Positions 50,581 to 60,376 of a DNA stretch of 62,453 bases are shown piece after piece. Location: positions 1-62,453 of the forward strand of contig NZ_BORO01000021.1 in the NCBI RefSeq assembly GCF_018333215.1, read 5' to 3'. The notes under the pieces were generated by a model. The model ran no database searches. It was given only the letters and a program-made list of their open reading frames with translations, and was not told the DNA's origin. Source of the DNA: Oceanobacillus sp. J11TS1 (GTDB lineage Bacteria; Bacillota; Bacilli; Bacillales; Amphibacillaceae). Both the position numbers and the translations under genes were made by a program. Within the stretch, counting starts at the first letter, position 1. Every line of letters starts with the position of its first letter.

Positions 50581-52573
50581 AACTGGCCTGTGCTTTCCTT
50601 TTTCGTGTTGTTTTATCCCTGGACATAAACTGGATAACTAACTGTACAGCGAATAACACAAAGCCAATGATGTCCGAATATCCTTCTGGATAAATAAGCA
50701 ATAGCCCTGTAACGATAGCCAAAATGCGTTCAAACCATTTGATGTTGCGATACCAGTACCCAATCATTCCAGCTCCAATTGCAATCATTCCCAGAACCGC
50801 TGTAAATAATGCAAATATAATCTCAAAGATTGTGGAATCAATCATTAAAAGTGTCGGGTTCAATACGAACATGTACGGAATAATAAATGCTGCAATCGCT
50901 AATCTTGCTGCATTTGCTCCTGTACGTATTGGTTCTCCTCCTGAAATCCCACTCGCTGCAAAGGCAGCTAGGGCAACTGGTGGAGTAATATCTGCAACAA
51001 TTCCAAAGTAGAATACAAACATATGTGCAGCCAACACGGGAATTGCAACTTCTAACTGATTATTTAATGCCAAAATAGCTGGCAATGCGATGGTTGAGGT
51101 AATAATATAGTTTGCCGTAGTAGGTGACCCCATCCCAAGAATGATTGATGTAATCATGGTAAATACTAAGGTTAGCATTAATTGAATTTCCGGTGTTGTG
51201 GCGATTGTACTAGCAATAGATACTAAACTGTTTCCAAGCTTTAGCCCCAGACCTGTTTTTGTAACTACGCCGACAATAATCCCCGCACAAGCCGTGGCCG
51301 CCGCTACACCTAGTGCGGTTCGAGCTCCTTGTTCTAATGCAACCAAAAATTTGGCCGGTGTGATTCTCGTATCCTTTCGGAAAAGGCTCACAATAATAGT
51401 AGCTAGAATACCATAAATAGCAGCTCTTTCTACACTCATTCCGATAAACAGAAAATAAACAATTGCTACTATTGGGAGCAGCAGGTGGATTTTTTTCGCC
51501 ACAGATCGTTTACTTGGGATATCTTCATCCGGCAATCCCGTTAATCCTGTTCTCTTCGCTTCAAAATGTGTCATAATCCAAATGCCTGCAAAGTATAAAA
51601 CTGCTGGAATAACTGCTGCTTTAGCGATATTCCAATAGCTTTCTCCTGCAAATTCTATCATTAAAAAGGCCGCAGCTCCCATAATTGGCGGCATGATTTG
51701 CCCCCCTGTAGAGGAAGCCGCTTCTACTGCACCGGCAAAGTTCTTTCGGTAACCGAGCTTTTTCATCATTGGAATCGTATACGACCCAGTTGTCACTGTA
51801 TTTGCAACGGAACTTCCAGAAATGGTACCATTTAAAGCGCTTGAAAATATCGCTACTTTCGCAGGACCACCTACTCTTTTTCCAGCGATAGATATCGCTA
51901 AATCATTAAAATAATTTCCTACACCTGTTTGTACTAAAAAAGCTCCAAATAAGAGGAATAAGAAGATATATGTAGATGATACCTGCAACGGTGTACCTAG
52001 AATTCCCTCTGTCGTAAAAAACATCGATTGGATAAGCTGTTCCAGTGACAAACCACGGTGTGCAAACATTCCCGGTATATGCGGTCCAAGCAGCGCATAG
52101 CCAAGAAATATCACTGCAATAATTGTAATCGGAAGACCTACTGCGCGCCTGGCTGCTTCTAACACAAGCAAGATTGCCAGTCCTCCCACCACCATTTGCG
52201 CTAAAGAAATCCCGCCAAACTGCTGTACTAGTGTGTCATAAAATACAGGCCAATATCCACAAACAAGAATAGATAACAGCATTAAAATATAATCATACCA
52301 AGGGATTTTATTCTTCTTCATACCGCGGGCAGCCGGGAATAATAAAAAAATAAGTGAAAGTGCAAACCCTAAATGGATTGTCCGTTGAATATAAGCAGTT
52401 AATTGACCGAATATCCCGGTATATAATTGAAAAACAGAAAATGCAATCAAAACTAAAAAGATAACATGAGCCAGCTTCCCCGTTAAGTTTCGTGTTTTTG
52501 ATTCTGCATCATATTTTTCTAATAGTTCCTGCTGTTCTTTTTCTGAGAGTTGATCACTATTTTTTTCACTCAC
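50579..52573 (-). CDS. TRAP transporter fused permease (TAXI type)
   Basis: 664 residues; the small and large TRAP permease subunits in one chain. The N-terminal third (about 30-150) has four spans, corresponding to DctQ. The rest (about 150-640) is DctM-like with SALNGTISGSSVANTVTTGS, EAASSTGGQIMPPIMGAAAF and GMGSPTTANYIITSTIALPA. It couples Na+ or H+ gradient to uptake of an organic acid delivered by the solute receptor encoded upstream. The GTG start at 52573 has GGAG 7 bases upstream and overlaps the DUF1850 gene by 8 bases. The preceding TTG at 52600 lacks a site. Confidence 0.93.
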   Translation of the reverse strand: MSEKNSDQLSEKEQQELLEKYDAESKTRNLTGKLAHVIFLVLIAFSVFQLYTGIFGQLTAYIQRTIHLGFALSLIFLLFPAARGMKKNKIPWYDYILMLLSILVCGYWPVFYDTLVQQFGGISLAQMVVGGLAILLVLEAARRAVGLPITIIAVIFLGYALLGPHIPGMFAHRGLSLEQLIQSMFFTTEGILGTPLQVSSTYIFLFLLFGAFLVQTGVGNYFNDLAISIAGKRVGGPAKVAIFSSALNGTISGSSVANTVTTGSYTIPMMKKLGYRKNFAGAVEAASSTGGQIMPPIMGAAAFLMIEFAGESYWNIAKAAVIPAVLYFAGIWIMTHFEAKRTGLTGLPDEDIPSKRSVAKKIHLLLPIVAIVYFLFIGMSVERAAIYGILATIIVSLFRKDTRITPAKFLVALEQGARTALGVAAATACAGIIVGVVTKTGLGLKLGNSLVSIASTIATTPEIQLMLTLVFTMITSIILGMGSPTTANYIITSTIALPAILALNNQLEVAIPVLAAHMFVFYFGIVADITPPVALAAFAASGISGGEPIRTGANAARLAIAAFIIPYMFVLNPTLLMIDSTIFEIIFALFTAVLGMIAIGAGMIGYWYRNIKWFERILAIVTGLLLIYPEGYSDIIGFVLFAVQLVIQFMSRDKTTRKRKAQAS

Positions 52574-53108
52574 TGATTCTCTCTCCTTTCCAATAATCAA
52601 GTAATGTTATGTTTTCTACGCTCACTTTATACCAGTCTCCAGGTACAAAATAATCGTTAAAAGGAACTTCACAACACTCCTTGACAGTTGTAGTATCATG
52701 CCAGGCTAAACGATGATTCGAAACAACTTCCCCATTACGAATATTTAATGATTCAAATTGATGTTTCATATTCCTAATATGATATTTCCCATCGTCATAG
52801 ATAAATTCTTCACCCTCACCCGCATTACTTGGCATGCCTATGCCAAATTCTTCATAAACAATCTCGTATTGCTCAATCTTTAAATCTTCCGTCACCCTAT
52901 ACTTCTCTACCACGTCTGTTAAGTGAATAGAATGAGTGAAAGTAATTGAAAAATAATCATTTTCATTTAGAGGTAAAAAAGCCGTCAATTTTCCAGATTC
53001 ACCATCATTGAAAACCAATGCTGTCTGAATCGGATAATTCACGCTAATACCGATCACCCCTCCAACCAGGACTAGTACAATAAGAAACTTTATCCCCTTG
53101 GTCTGCAT
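52566..53108 (-). CDS. DUF1850 domain protein of a TAXI-TRAP operon
   Basis: 180 residues. An N-terminal membrane helix (about 5-25) precedes the DUF1850 domain with FSITFTHSIHLTDVVEKYRV and EEFGIGMPSNAGEGE, where THSIH and the GMPS turn are conserved. A C-terminal region with two adjacent cysteines (ECCEVPFNDYF) follows. DUF1850 proteins regularly accompany TAXI-TRAP permeases, as here, but their role is unknown. Overlaps the permease gene, so co-translated. Confidence 0.88.
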   Translation of the reverse strand: MQTKGIKFLIVLVLVGGVIGISVNYPIQTALVFNDGESGKLTAFLPLNENDYFSITFTHSIHLTDVVEKYRVTEDLKIEQYEIVYEEFGIGMPSNAGEGEEFIYDDGKYHIRNMKHQFESLNIRNGEVVSNHRLAWHDTTTVKECCEVPFNDYFVPGDWYKVSVENITLLDYWKGERISE

Positions 53109-53155
53109 TCTTCCATCACCTATTTACATCATTCAAGCAATTTTACATTTCGTTA

Positions 53156-53201
53156 GAAAAAAGCCGGCAGCCTATCCCTACTTTTTTGGGTGGAGCCGGC
53201 T
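53156..53201 (-). terminator. Internal terminator between TRAP receptor and permease genes
   Basis: On the minus strand AGCCGGCTCCACCC pairs with GGGATAGGCTGCCGGCTTTTTT. The hairpin begins 17 bp after the receptor gene stop and should reduce transcription into DUF1850 and the permease, allowing excess receptor. Confidence 0.82.
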
Positions 53202-53217
53202 TATAAAATTTAATTAA

Positions 53218-54222
53218 CTATTCAATACCCTCTTCATCAAAATACTTCTGTGCACCTGGATGTACTTCGATCCCAATACCATCTAACGCAGACTCTAATT
53301 TAATAAAGGATGCTTTATCATGTGCCATTCCTTCTGCATTTTCATAGATTGATTTCGTAATATCATAGACAAGGTCCTCAGATAATTCATCTGTAACCGC
53401 TAACATAGCTAGAACTGCAACAGTATTTACGTCTTCTGACAATCCATAAGTACCTTCTTTAATCGTGTCCGGAGCATAATAAGGATATGCTTCAACCAGC
53501 TCGTCTATTTTAGCTTGCTCGATTGGGACAATAGCTACATCTACAGTAGCAGATAGACCTTCTACCGCACCCGTTGGTGTTCCAGCAGTAATAAATGCCG
53601 CATCGATGTTACCATCTTGGATACCGCCAGTAGATTCACCAAAATCCAGATTCTGTGCATCGATATCATCCATCGTCATGCCATGCACTTCTAAAATCTG
53701 TTCCGCGTTGATATACGTTCCTGAACCAGGAGCGCCGACAGAAACTGTTTTCCCTTCCAAATCCTCTACAGACTCAATGCCAGAATCTTTTGTAGTTACA
53801 ATTTGGATTGTCTCAGGATATAAAGAACCTAATGCCAGAACATGTTCTACAGGCTCATCAAAGGCATTAATTCCTTCTACAGCGTGCGCTACAACATCAG
53901 TTTGTACAAAAGCAATGTCTACGTCCCCATTTTCAATCGACATCACGTTCTCTGCGGAAGCGTTGGAAGAAATTGCATCCGCGGACACATCGGTATTATC
54001 TGATATAATCGATGCCATCTCTCCTCCAAGCGGATAGTACGTTCCACTTGTTCCACCGGTAGCAATTTGGATCATCTCCGGATCAGATCCACTGTCCCCA
54101 GCATCTCCGCCTCCATTATCTTTATCCTCTCCGCCACTGCTGCTATCGTTCCCTCCACAAGCTGCTAATAACAACAATAATGCAAAGATAAGTGCTAATG
54201 GGCTTAACCATTTCTTTTTCAC
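53218..54222 (-). CDS. TAXI family TRAP transporter solute-binding lipoprotein
   Basis: 334 residues. A lipoprotein signal ends in LLAAC with lipidated Cys22; an acidic Gly/Ser/Asp linker follows (about 24-48). The binding domain (about 50-325) has IQIATGGTSGTYYPLGGEMA, GKTVSVGAPGSGTY and GNIDAAFITAGTPTGAV, the TAXI (TRAP-associated extracytoplasmic immunogenic) pattern. Captures an organic acid, often glutamate or a related acid in the family; the ligand here is unknown. First gene of the operon, about 40 bp after a promoter. AAGGGGG lies upstream of the ATG. Confidence 0.94.
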   Translation of the reverse strand: MKKKWLSPLALIFALLLLLAACGGNDSSSGGEDKDNGGGDAGDSGSDPEMIQIATGGTSGTYYPLGGEMASIISDNTDVSADAISSNASAENVMSIENGDVDIAFVQTDVVAHAVEGINAFDEPVEHVLALGSLYPETIQIVTTKDSGIESVEDLEGKTVSVGAPGSGTYINAEQILEVHGMTMDDIDAQNLDFGESTGGIQDGNIDAAFITAGTPTGAVEGLSATVDVAIVPIEQAKIDELVEAYPYYAPDTIKEGTYGLSEDVNTVAVLAMLAVTDELSEDLVYDITKSIYENAEGMAHDKASFIKLESALDGIGIEVHPGAQKYFDEEGIE

Positions 54223-54263
54223 AAAAATTCCCCCTTTTTGCCTAAAAGTATATTTCTAATCCT

Positions 54264-54293
54264 AGTTTACAATATTAGTAACACAAACGTCAA
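54264..54293 (-). promoter_or_regulatory. Candidate promoter of the TRAP operon
   Basis: On the minus strand there is TTGACG (rc of 54288-54293), an 18-bp spacer and TAAACT (rc of 54264-54269). It is about 42 bp before the receptor start. The divergent serine-hydrolase promoter lies in the remaining 240 bp and was not located. Confidence 0.5.
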
Positions 54294-54531
54294 ATTATTC
54301 TCAATATGGCAATCGGTTACATTTTTAATTTAGGGAATTTTTAAACCTCTTTTAGTAACCACTTAATGAAAAAAATCGAATTTTATTCGTACGTCTAAAA
54401 AGATATGATGGCCACATAAGAAAAATACGCTATTTTCTCTCTTTATGACAATACTTTAAAGAATCGCCCTTGACTATTTTTGAATATTCCATACAATTAT
54501 CATAACTAACTTCGAGTGGGGTGATCAACTG

Positions 54532-55320
54532 TTGTCTTTAAACCAATTGAAACATGCTATTTATTCCATGAAGCCATTGCCGCCAATAACGATTTGTTAT
54601 CTTATAAAATCTGACGATAAGTATATTGCTTTTAACGCGAATAAACCGCTTCGTTCCGCAAGTATCATCAAACTGTTTATCCTCGCAGCTGCCTATTACG
54701 AAGAGGAACAAGGGGGTATTGATTTGTCCAAGCAGGTCAATATACCTCGCTCTCATATGGTCGGCGGTGCAGGAGTTATCTCCTATCTATCAAACAATCA
54801 TACTTATACGTATCAGCAGCTGATTGAATTAATGATTATCGTTTCAGATAATACAGCAACCAATGAACTTATTGATTTCCTCGGTTTGGATAAAATTCAA
54901 GCATTTATCCAAAAGATTCATTGTACAAATACCAAATTAGAGCGAAAACTAATGGATGCAAAGGCACAGAAGCTAAGTTTGGAAAACATAACAACTTGCA
55001 GTGATGTCATGCTTTTGCTCGATTTATTTACTGAACCAAATGATTTTCTGCCTGAAGACCGACAACAGCACATCTTAACCATCCTAGAAAATCAACAGTT
55101 TAACAGTAAACTGACGGCCTTTTCCTCCCATGATTCAGATGTGAGGACATTTCATAAAACAGGAGAATTAACTGGCGCGGAGCATGATGCTGCTATATTT
55201 AAAACAGAGAGTCAGCTCCTAAAAGCGGTCATGCTTACGGAAGGTTGGGCAAATAATGGCGCCGGCCAACAATTTCATCAAGCAATAGGAGCTCAGATCT
55301 ATCGTTATTTAAAACAATGA
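54532..55320 (+). CDS. Class A beta-lactamase-fold serine hydrolase
   Basis: 262 residues with no signal peptide, so probably cytosolic. The penicillin-recognising motifs are SIIK (Ser44, Lys47), SDN (105-107) and HKTG (208-211). In the omega-loop region, where related enzymes have the deacylating Glu, the sequence reads ERKLMDAKAQKLSLENITT, and no matching Glu is obvious in position. It may be a carboxypeptidase-like or regulatory member rather than a resistance enzyme. The TTG start has GGGGTGATC upstream. It is divergent from the TRAP receptor gene. Confidence 0.82.
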   Translation: MSLNQLKHAIYSMKPLPPITICYLIKSDDKYIAFNANKPLRSASIIKLFILAAAYYEEEQGGIDLSKQVNIPRSHMVGGAGVISYLSNNHTYTYQQLIELMIIVSDNTATNELIDFLGLDKIQAFIQKIHCTNTKLERKLMDAKAQKLSLENITTCSDVMLLLDLFTEPNDFLPEDRQQHILTILENQQFNSKLTAFSSHDSDVRTFHKTGELTGAEHDAAIFKTESQLLKAVMLTEGWANNGAGQQFHQAIGAQIYRYLKQ

Positions 55321-55364
55321 AGCGACCAAGAAATTTAATCACCGCAAATCAATAAGTGTTGATC

Positions 55365-55400
55365 AAACAAAAAGACGGCTCAGACCGTCTTTTTGTTTGG
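55365..55400. terminator. Bidirectional terminator
   Basis: AAACAAAAAGACGG pairs with CCGTCTTTTTGTTT around a 6-nt loop, 45 bp after the hydrolase stop. The SNF2 gene on the other strand ends 70 bp further on. Confidence 0.88.
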
Positions 55401-55471
55401 AACCTGAAACCCTGCACCTTATTCAAAAGGCAGAGAACTTCCCGTGCTATATTTATCTAGAACTTCCGCTA

Positions 55472-58400
55472 TTAAGACAAGTTTAAAAGCTCCTTAATAT
55501 CCGCTTCACTTAATGAAGAAAGCATTGTCTCTCCTGGCTGGATGACTTGATCAATTAATTCTCTCTTCTTCTGCTGCAGTTCATATATTTTTTCTTCAAT
55601 CGTTCCTTCTGTGACAAGACGAATAACCTGCACAACATTTTTCTGGCCAAATCGGTGGGCTCTGCCGGTTGCTTGATCTTCAACAGCTGGATTCCACCAT
55701 AAATCATATAGAATAACCGTATCCGCACCAGTTAAATTCAAACCGGTACCTCCCGCTTTTAGAGAAATAAGGAAGATATCATTTTCTCCATTGTTAAATC
55801 GTTCACTCATTTCCACACGATTTTTTGATGGTGTTTCTCCATGCAGGTAAAAGTACCCGTAATTCGCTGCTTCCAACCGGTCCCGAATAATCTCTAACAT
55901 GCTTGTGAATTGAGAAAAAATAAGCAGTCTCTTGCCGTTATTTATTGCAGATTCCACGGTTTCCATCAGCTGTTCTAATTTACCGGATTGCCCCTCATAA
56001 TTTTCGACAAATGTAGAAGGATGACAGCAAATCTGACGCAGCCTTGTTAATCCTGCCAAGATTTTCATTCGATTCTGCTGGAAAGCATCCTCTTGCATAG
56101 ATACAGCTGCTTCTTGCTGTAATTTTCTCAGATAGCCAACATATAGGTCTTTCTGTTCACTTGTTAACTCAGAAATATGAACAGATTCAATTTTATCCGG
56201 CAGCTCTTTTAATACATCGCGTTTCAAGCGTCGTAAAATAAAAGGCTTTGTAATCGAGGACACTTTTTTCGAATCAAGCTGTTTAAACGTCTTCTGATCT
56301 GGCATTAAGCCGGGTAAGACAACTTGGAAAATGGACCATAATTCATCAATGGAATTTTCAATTGGAGTCCCGCTCAATGCAAATCTTCTCGTTGCCCGAA
56401 TCGTACGAATGGCTTTCGATGTTTTTGTTTGATAGTTCTTAATATACTGCGCTTCATCTAATAATAATGTTTGGAATGTTATATCCTGATAATATTCAAT
56501 ATCCTGACGAAGGGTAGCATAAGAAGTAATCCACACATCTTTATCCATTGATTTCTCCATATACGCATGTCTTTCCGCTGGCTGCCCAGTCAAAATAGCA
56601 GAGGTTAAATGAGGCGCAAATTTCTCGAGCTCATTTTTCCAGTTATACACCACCGAGGACGGAACCACAATAAGATGAGGGCCAACAGGATCTGCCTCCG
56701 ACTCAGATGTGATGTACGCTATACTTTGCAATGTTTTTCCTAAGCCCATATCATCAGCTAAGATTCCGCCAAGCTGATACTGGCTTAATGATTTGAACCA
56801 TTGATAACCAACCTTCTGATACGTTCGCAATGACGCTTGCAGCGTATCAGGAAGTTCATAAACTTGTTCTTCCGGTGATTTCAAATGGCTTAATAGTTCT
56901 CTGAAATGAGAGTCATATTGTTTTTTCGTATCAAGCAATTCATCTAACTGAGCACCACGGTATACCGGCACGTGTAATTGCCCATCCTGCACCGCATCTT
57001 TATCCATTCCCAAACCGTCAAAGAAGTTTTGAATAGAAGAAAACTCATCCGTATCCAAATTCAACATTTGTCCGGAATCCAAACGGAAATACCGTTTCTT
57101 TTCAATCACTGCTTGGAGAACACGATTAATTTCATTATCATCGACGCCTTCAATGGAAAAACCAATTTCTAATAGATTATTTTGGCTCTCCATGCGGACA
57201 TTCGTACTTGGCTGTGGATCATAGTCAAAAAATAACCTCTTAAATTCGCTTGATAAAAATAACTCCACAGCTTTATCCAAGGACGGTAAAATTTTATATA
57301 AGAAATAATATAAATCTTCTTCGTCGACAGTCATATAAAGCTCTTTGCCATTGTATCTAAAGTTTGCTTCTTCAATATGCTGCATAATAAGACGTTCTTT
57401 ATCTACGTCACGGATCAGCATCACATCCAAATCTTTTCTCCCTTGGAATGGATCAATGACATGGGAGCCATAATGATATTCAAGACGGCCAACAATCATG
57501 TCTTCCTTCAGTTCCAAATAGCATCTTGCCTTTAATGGTTCTTTAATGACTTCATCTTCAATTCGTTCATCCAGCTGAATCTCTCCAACTGTCTCAAGTG
57601 CCGGCATAACTTCTGAAAGAAAAGTATCTGTCTGTTCAATTGGAACATCAAAGTAAATATTCTCTAAGCGAAACATTTCCAACTCATTCAAAACAGGAAT
57701 CTGTTCTCTTGTCGGGAAATAGAATACACCATCTAAAAAAAGCAATTCATAGTTTTGGAAAAATGTCATTGCATTACCTTGCTGAAGAGAAAGTGAAATA
57801 TGCTGATCACTTTTCATCACTTCAAATTGAAAAGGAAGCTCTCCATCTATAATTTGCACGTCTTCATATTCTTCTCCCCGGTCTGTTTTGACATGGAAGT
57901 TCCGTTCCAATAATTTATATAATAAGTTTTTAGCAAGTATTGGCGGAATAAGAAGGTATCTATCACCGCTCTTTTTTCCCGGATAATTATACTCATCGTA
58001 AAGCTCTGCACTTTTACTTACTTGGTATAATAGCTCAAAAATCACCTGATCCGCTTTATCTACAACATGCTTATCTGCTTGAAACGTAAATTTCTTGGAG
58101 AAATAATAATCCCTTTTTCCAAAATAGTCTTCCAAAAATTCCTTTATATTCTTGACAACATAACGATGCTTTTCCCCAATTTTCATTTCCAGTTGCAAGT
58201 GCTTCATGTAAGACCAGCTAAGGATATACTCTACCATTACCGGCTGTTGATATGAAGTGTTATCCGTTACACTTCTCGTGCCTCGAATAGCCTCCATAAA
58301 ACGATTCAAACGATAATGATTTATTTGCGGACGTACGCCATTCTTTTCATAGCTTTGAATGGCTAACAAGGTTGCTACAGCATGTTTACAATAACCAAAT

Positions 58401-58630
58401 GTCTCAAATGCAGGACAGTCACAGTACATATCAATAGAACCTTGCTGCAAATCTTTTGTATTAATTTTAACCGTGTAATTCTCTGTTCCTTGTACAGTTG
58501 CTGACCATAACAATTGATTATAATCATACATAAGGTTATGGACTTTATTATTTTTAAAATAGTTTAGCCCGCGGCGATAAAAACTATCGGGGAATGCATT
58601 TTTTATATTTATATCTTTTATTTGTTTCAA
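55472..58630 (-). CDS. SNF2-family helicase with SWIM zinc finger
   Basis: 1052-residue Swi2/Snf2 ATPase. An N-terminal SWIM domain binds zinc through Cys70, Cys72, Cys81 and His83 (CDCPAFETFGYCKH). Then follows a long SNF2-associated region (about 100-600). The motor (about 620-1040) has ILADDMGLGKTLQSIAY, LLDEAQYIKN, ALSGTPIENSIDELW, LLIFSQFTSML, SLKAGGTGLNLTGADTV and ATGRAHRFGQ. Such SWIM-SNF2 proteins remodel nucleic-acid-protein complexes in Bacillaceae, role unproven. The TTG start follows AGGTGGG. It lies 5 bp after the MFS gene, so they share a transcript. Confidence 0.94.
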   Translation of the reverse strand: MKQIKDINIKNAFPDSFYRRGLNYFKNNKVHNLMYDYNQLLWSATVQGTENYTVKINTKDLQQGSIDMYCDCPAFETFGYCKHAVATLLAIQSYEKNGVRPQINHYRLNRFMEAIRGTRSVTDNTSYQQPVMVEYILSWSYMKHLQLEMKIGEKHRYVVKNIKEFLEDYFGKRDYYFSKKFTFQADKHVVDKADQVIFELLYQVSKSAELYDEYNYPGKKSGDRYLLIPPILAKNLLYKLLERNFHVKTDRGEEYEDVQIIDGELPFQFEVMKSDQHISLSLQQGNAMTFFQNYELLFLDGVFYFPTREQIPVLNELEMFRLENIYFDVPIEQTDTFLSEVMPALETVGEIQLDERIEDEVIKEPLKARCYLELKEDMIVGRLEYHYGSHVIDPFQGRKDLDVMLIRDVDKERLIMQHIEEANFRYNGKELYMTVDEEDLYYFLYKILPSLDKAVELFLSSEFKRLFFDYDPQPSTNVRMESQNNLLEIGFSIEGVDDNEINRVLQAVIEKKRYFRLDSGQMLNLDTDEFSSIQNFFDGLGMDKDAVQDGQLHVPVYRGAQLDELLDTKKQYDSHFRELLSHLKSPEEQVYELPDTLQASLRTYQKVGYQWFKSLSQYQLGGILADDMGLGKTLQSIAYITSESEADPVGPHLIVVPSSVVYNWKNELEKFAPHLTSAILTGQPAERHAYMEKSMDKDVWITSYATLRQDIEYYQDITFQTLLLDEAQYIKNYQTKTSKAIRTIRATRRFALSGTPIENSIDELWSIFQVVLPGLMPDQKTFKQLDSKKVSSITKPFILRRLKRDVLKELPDKIESVHISELTSEQKDLYVGYLRKLQQEAAVSMQEDAFQQNRMKILAGLTRLRQICCHPSTFVENYEGQSGKLEQLMETVESAINNGKRLLIFSQFTSMLEIIRDRLEAANYGYFYLHGETPSKNRVEMSERFNNGENDIFLISLKAGGTGLNLTGADTVILYDLWWNPAVEDQATGRAHRFGQKNVVQVIRLVTEGTIEEKIYELQQKKRELIDQVIQPGETMLSSLSEADIKELLNLS

Positions 58631-58635
58631 AGCTG

Positions 58636-59826
58636 TTAACCCACCTTTACATTATCAGATGATTTTCCAAGAGCTGTAAATACATAAATTAACATCGAAA
58701 CAACGATAGATACCGCTGCTGTTAAATAGATAGATGTATAGTTAAGCACTGCTGCTATTTGCCCGAACAAAATCGCACCGACCCCGACTCCTAAATCAAA
58801 GCAAGAAAAGAATGTGGCGTTGGCCATTCCTTTTCGATCAGCAGGAGCCCGGTTGACTGCCCAGGCTTGGAGAGCTGGTTGGACAGCCCCAAATCCTAGT
58901 CCAAATAAAGCTGCCGCCGTTAATAAAACCACCATATTCGGTAACCACGCTAAAAGCAGCATAGATATTAACACTAGAGCAGCTGCCGGCAAGAAAATTA
59001 CTTTATGACCTTTTCTATCATACAATCTACCCGAAAACAACCGGGAAACCATGATAAATACAGCAAAAATAAAGAAATAAAGTTGAATACCATCTACGCC
59101 TCTTTCCATTGCATGCAATGGCAGAAATGTAGCTATTCCACCGAAAGCAAAGGTAATAAAAAACAGCAAAATCGATGGCTGTAATGCGCTTTTTTCTAAA
59201 ACATCAAAACGTGCTACCTTTGTTTGATGCGCTGGATCTACTTTTTTATAGCGTATCCGCATCGCAAAAATTAATGCCAACACACCGCCTAACGCACATA
59301 ATAAAAAAAGCTGTTGGTAAGAAATAAGTACAGCTAAGGTCAGCCCTAAGCTCGGGCCAAAGGATAGGGCAATGTTTCCTGATAAGCCAAAATAGCCCAT
59401 CCCCTCTCCCCTCTTTTTCGGCGGAATCAAGTCGGTTGCTATTGTTCCTCCTGCTGTTGTTGAGAATCCCCAACCAACACCCTGAATAATTCGTATAATA
59501 AATAAAAATAAAATACTCGCTGTGAATGCAAAGGCACCCACAGAAACAACAAAGATAACTAATCCAATTAAGTAAACAAATCCTCTTCCCTTACTTTCTA
59601 AAGCATGACCAGCATAAGGCCGTATTAACAAAGCGGAAAAAGTAAAAATCCCTACAATAATTCCTACCATTTGATCACTGCCACCGAGGTCTTTCACAAA
59701 TAGCGGTATCGTAGGAATTGTCATTTGAAAACCGAGGAAAATAAAAAAGTTCGCAATCCAAATGTAAAGAAAATCCCGTGAAAAAATTTTATCATCTTGG
59801 GGAGTTGTTTGCGCTTGTGTTAACAT
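58636..59826 (-). CDS. MFS transporter
   Basis: 396 residues, twelve membrane spans. The loop 2-3 motif is YAGHALESKGRGFVYLIGL, and IIQGVGWGFSTTAGGTIATD is in helix 4. The second half has RLFSGRLYDRKGHKVIFLPA and AVNRAPADRKGMANATFFSC. It resembles B. subtilis YwoG-type sugar or drug exporters; substrate unknown. The start at 59826 has AAGGA 9 bases upstream; an ATG 9 bases earlier is directly on that site. It precedes the SNF2 gene in one operon with only 5 bp between. Confidence 0.9.
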   Translation of the reverse strand: MLTQAQTTPQDDKIFSRDFLYIWIANFFIFLGFQMTIPTIPLFVKDLGGSDQMVGIIVGIFTFSALLIRPYAGHALESKGRGFVYLIGLVIFVVSVGAFAFTASILFLFIIRIIQGVGWGFSTTAGGTIATDLIPPKKRGEGMGYFGLSGNIALSFGPSLGLTLAVLISYQQLFLLCALGGVLALIFAMRIRYKKVDPAHQTKVARFDVLEKSALQPSILLFFITFAFGGIATFLPLHAMERGVDGIQLYFFIFAVFIMVSRLFSGRLYDRKGHKVIFLPAAALVLISMLLLAWLPNMVVLLTAAALFGLGFGAVQPALQAWAVNRAPADRKGMANATFFSCFDLGVGVGAILFGQIAAVLNYTSIYLTAAVSIVVSMLIYVFTALGKSSDNVKVG

Positions 59827-60376
59827 CGTAAACATCCTTCTTTCATTCTCTCGTTACTAAGCCATTATACAGGAGTTTGTTGCAAATAACAGCAAAAGAA
59901 ATTGCCCTGATTCTTTAAGAGAAGGCAAGAGGTTATTTATGGAAGTACATGGATACATCCTCCTTTTCTATTACTTGGTACGCTAAAATTTATATTCCAC
60001 AAAGGGGACGATTTCAAGAAGGTGATAAATCTCTCGTTAAGTAAGTCTAGATACTTCTGCTTTCTTTCCTAACTTGTAAAGTTGACGATAACACTTATCA
60101 TTGCCCAGGAAATAATGGATTAGCTACATCGTTTCTATATGCAGCTATCCTTTTTATGTTTACGGCGGAATATGCATACCCGAATGGACATATACATATC
60201 CTTTAGCATAATGCTTTTTTGATAATCCAAGTAAAGAAAACAACTGCAGTCCTAAATTTAGCTAGGTAAACATACACTTTAGGTAGACTATAAATTCATA
60301 AGGAAAATGCCAGTCCGCTAGAAAAATTCTCTTAGTTCCTCTATACGATTTCTACCATTATTGAAGGAGGATGTTT
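59827..60376. other. Intergenic region with a weak Fur-like dyad
   Basis: 550 bp without a supported gene. GATAACACTTATC (60087-60099) is a small GATAA-N3-TTATC dyad with some likeness to a Fur box, but lies about 280 bp from the next start. Other than this and promoter-like AT stretches I see nothing. Confidence 0.4.

Noticed and set aside
60087-60099. Fur-like dyad GATAA-N3-TTATC
   Set aside because: It is short, imperfect against the consensus and about 280 bp from the nearest start codon.
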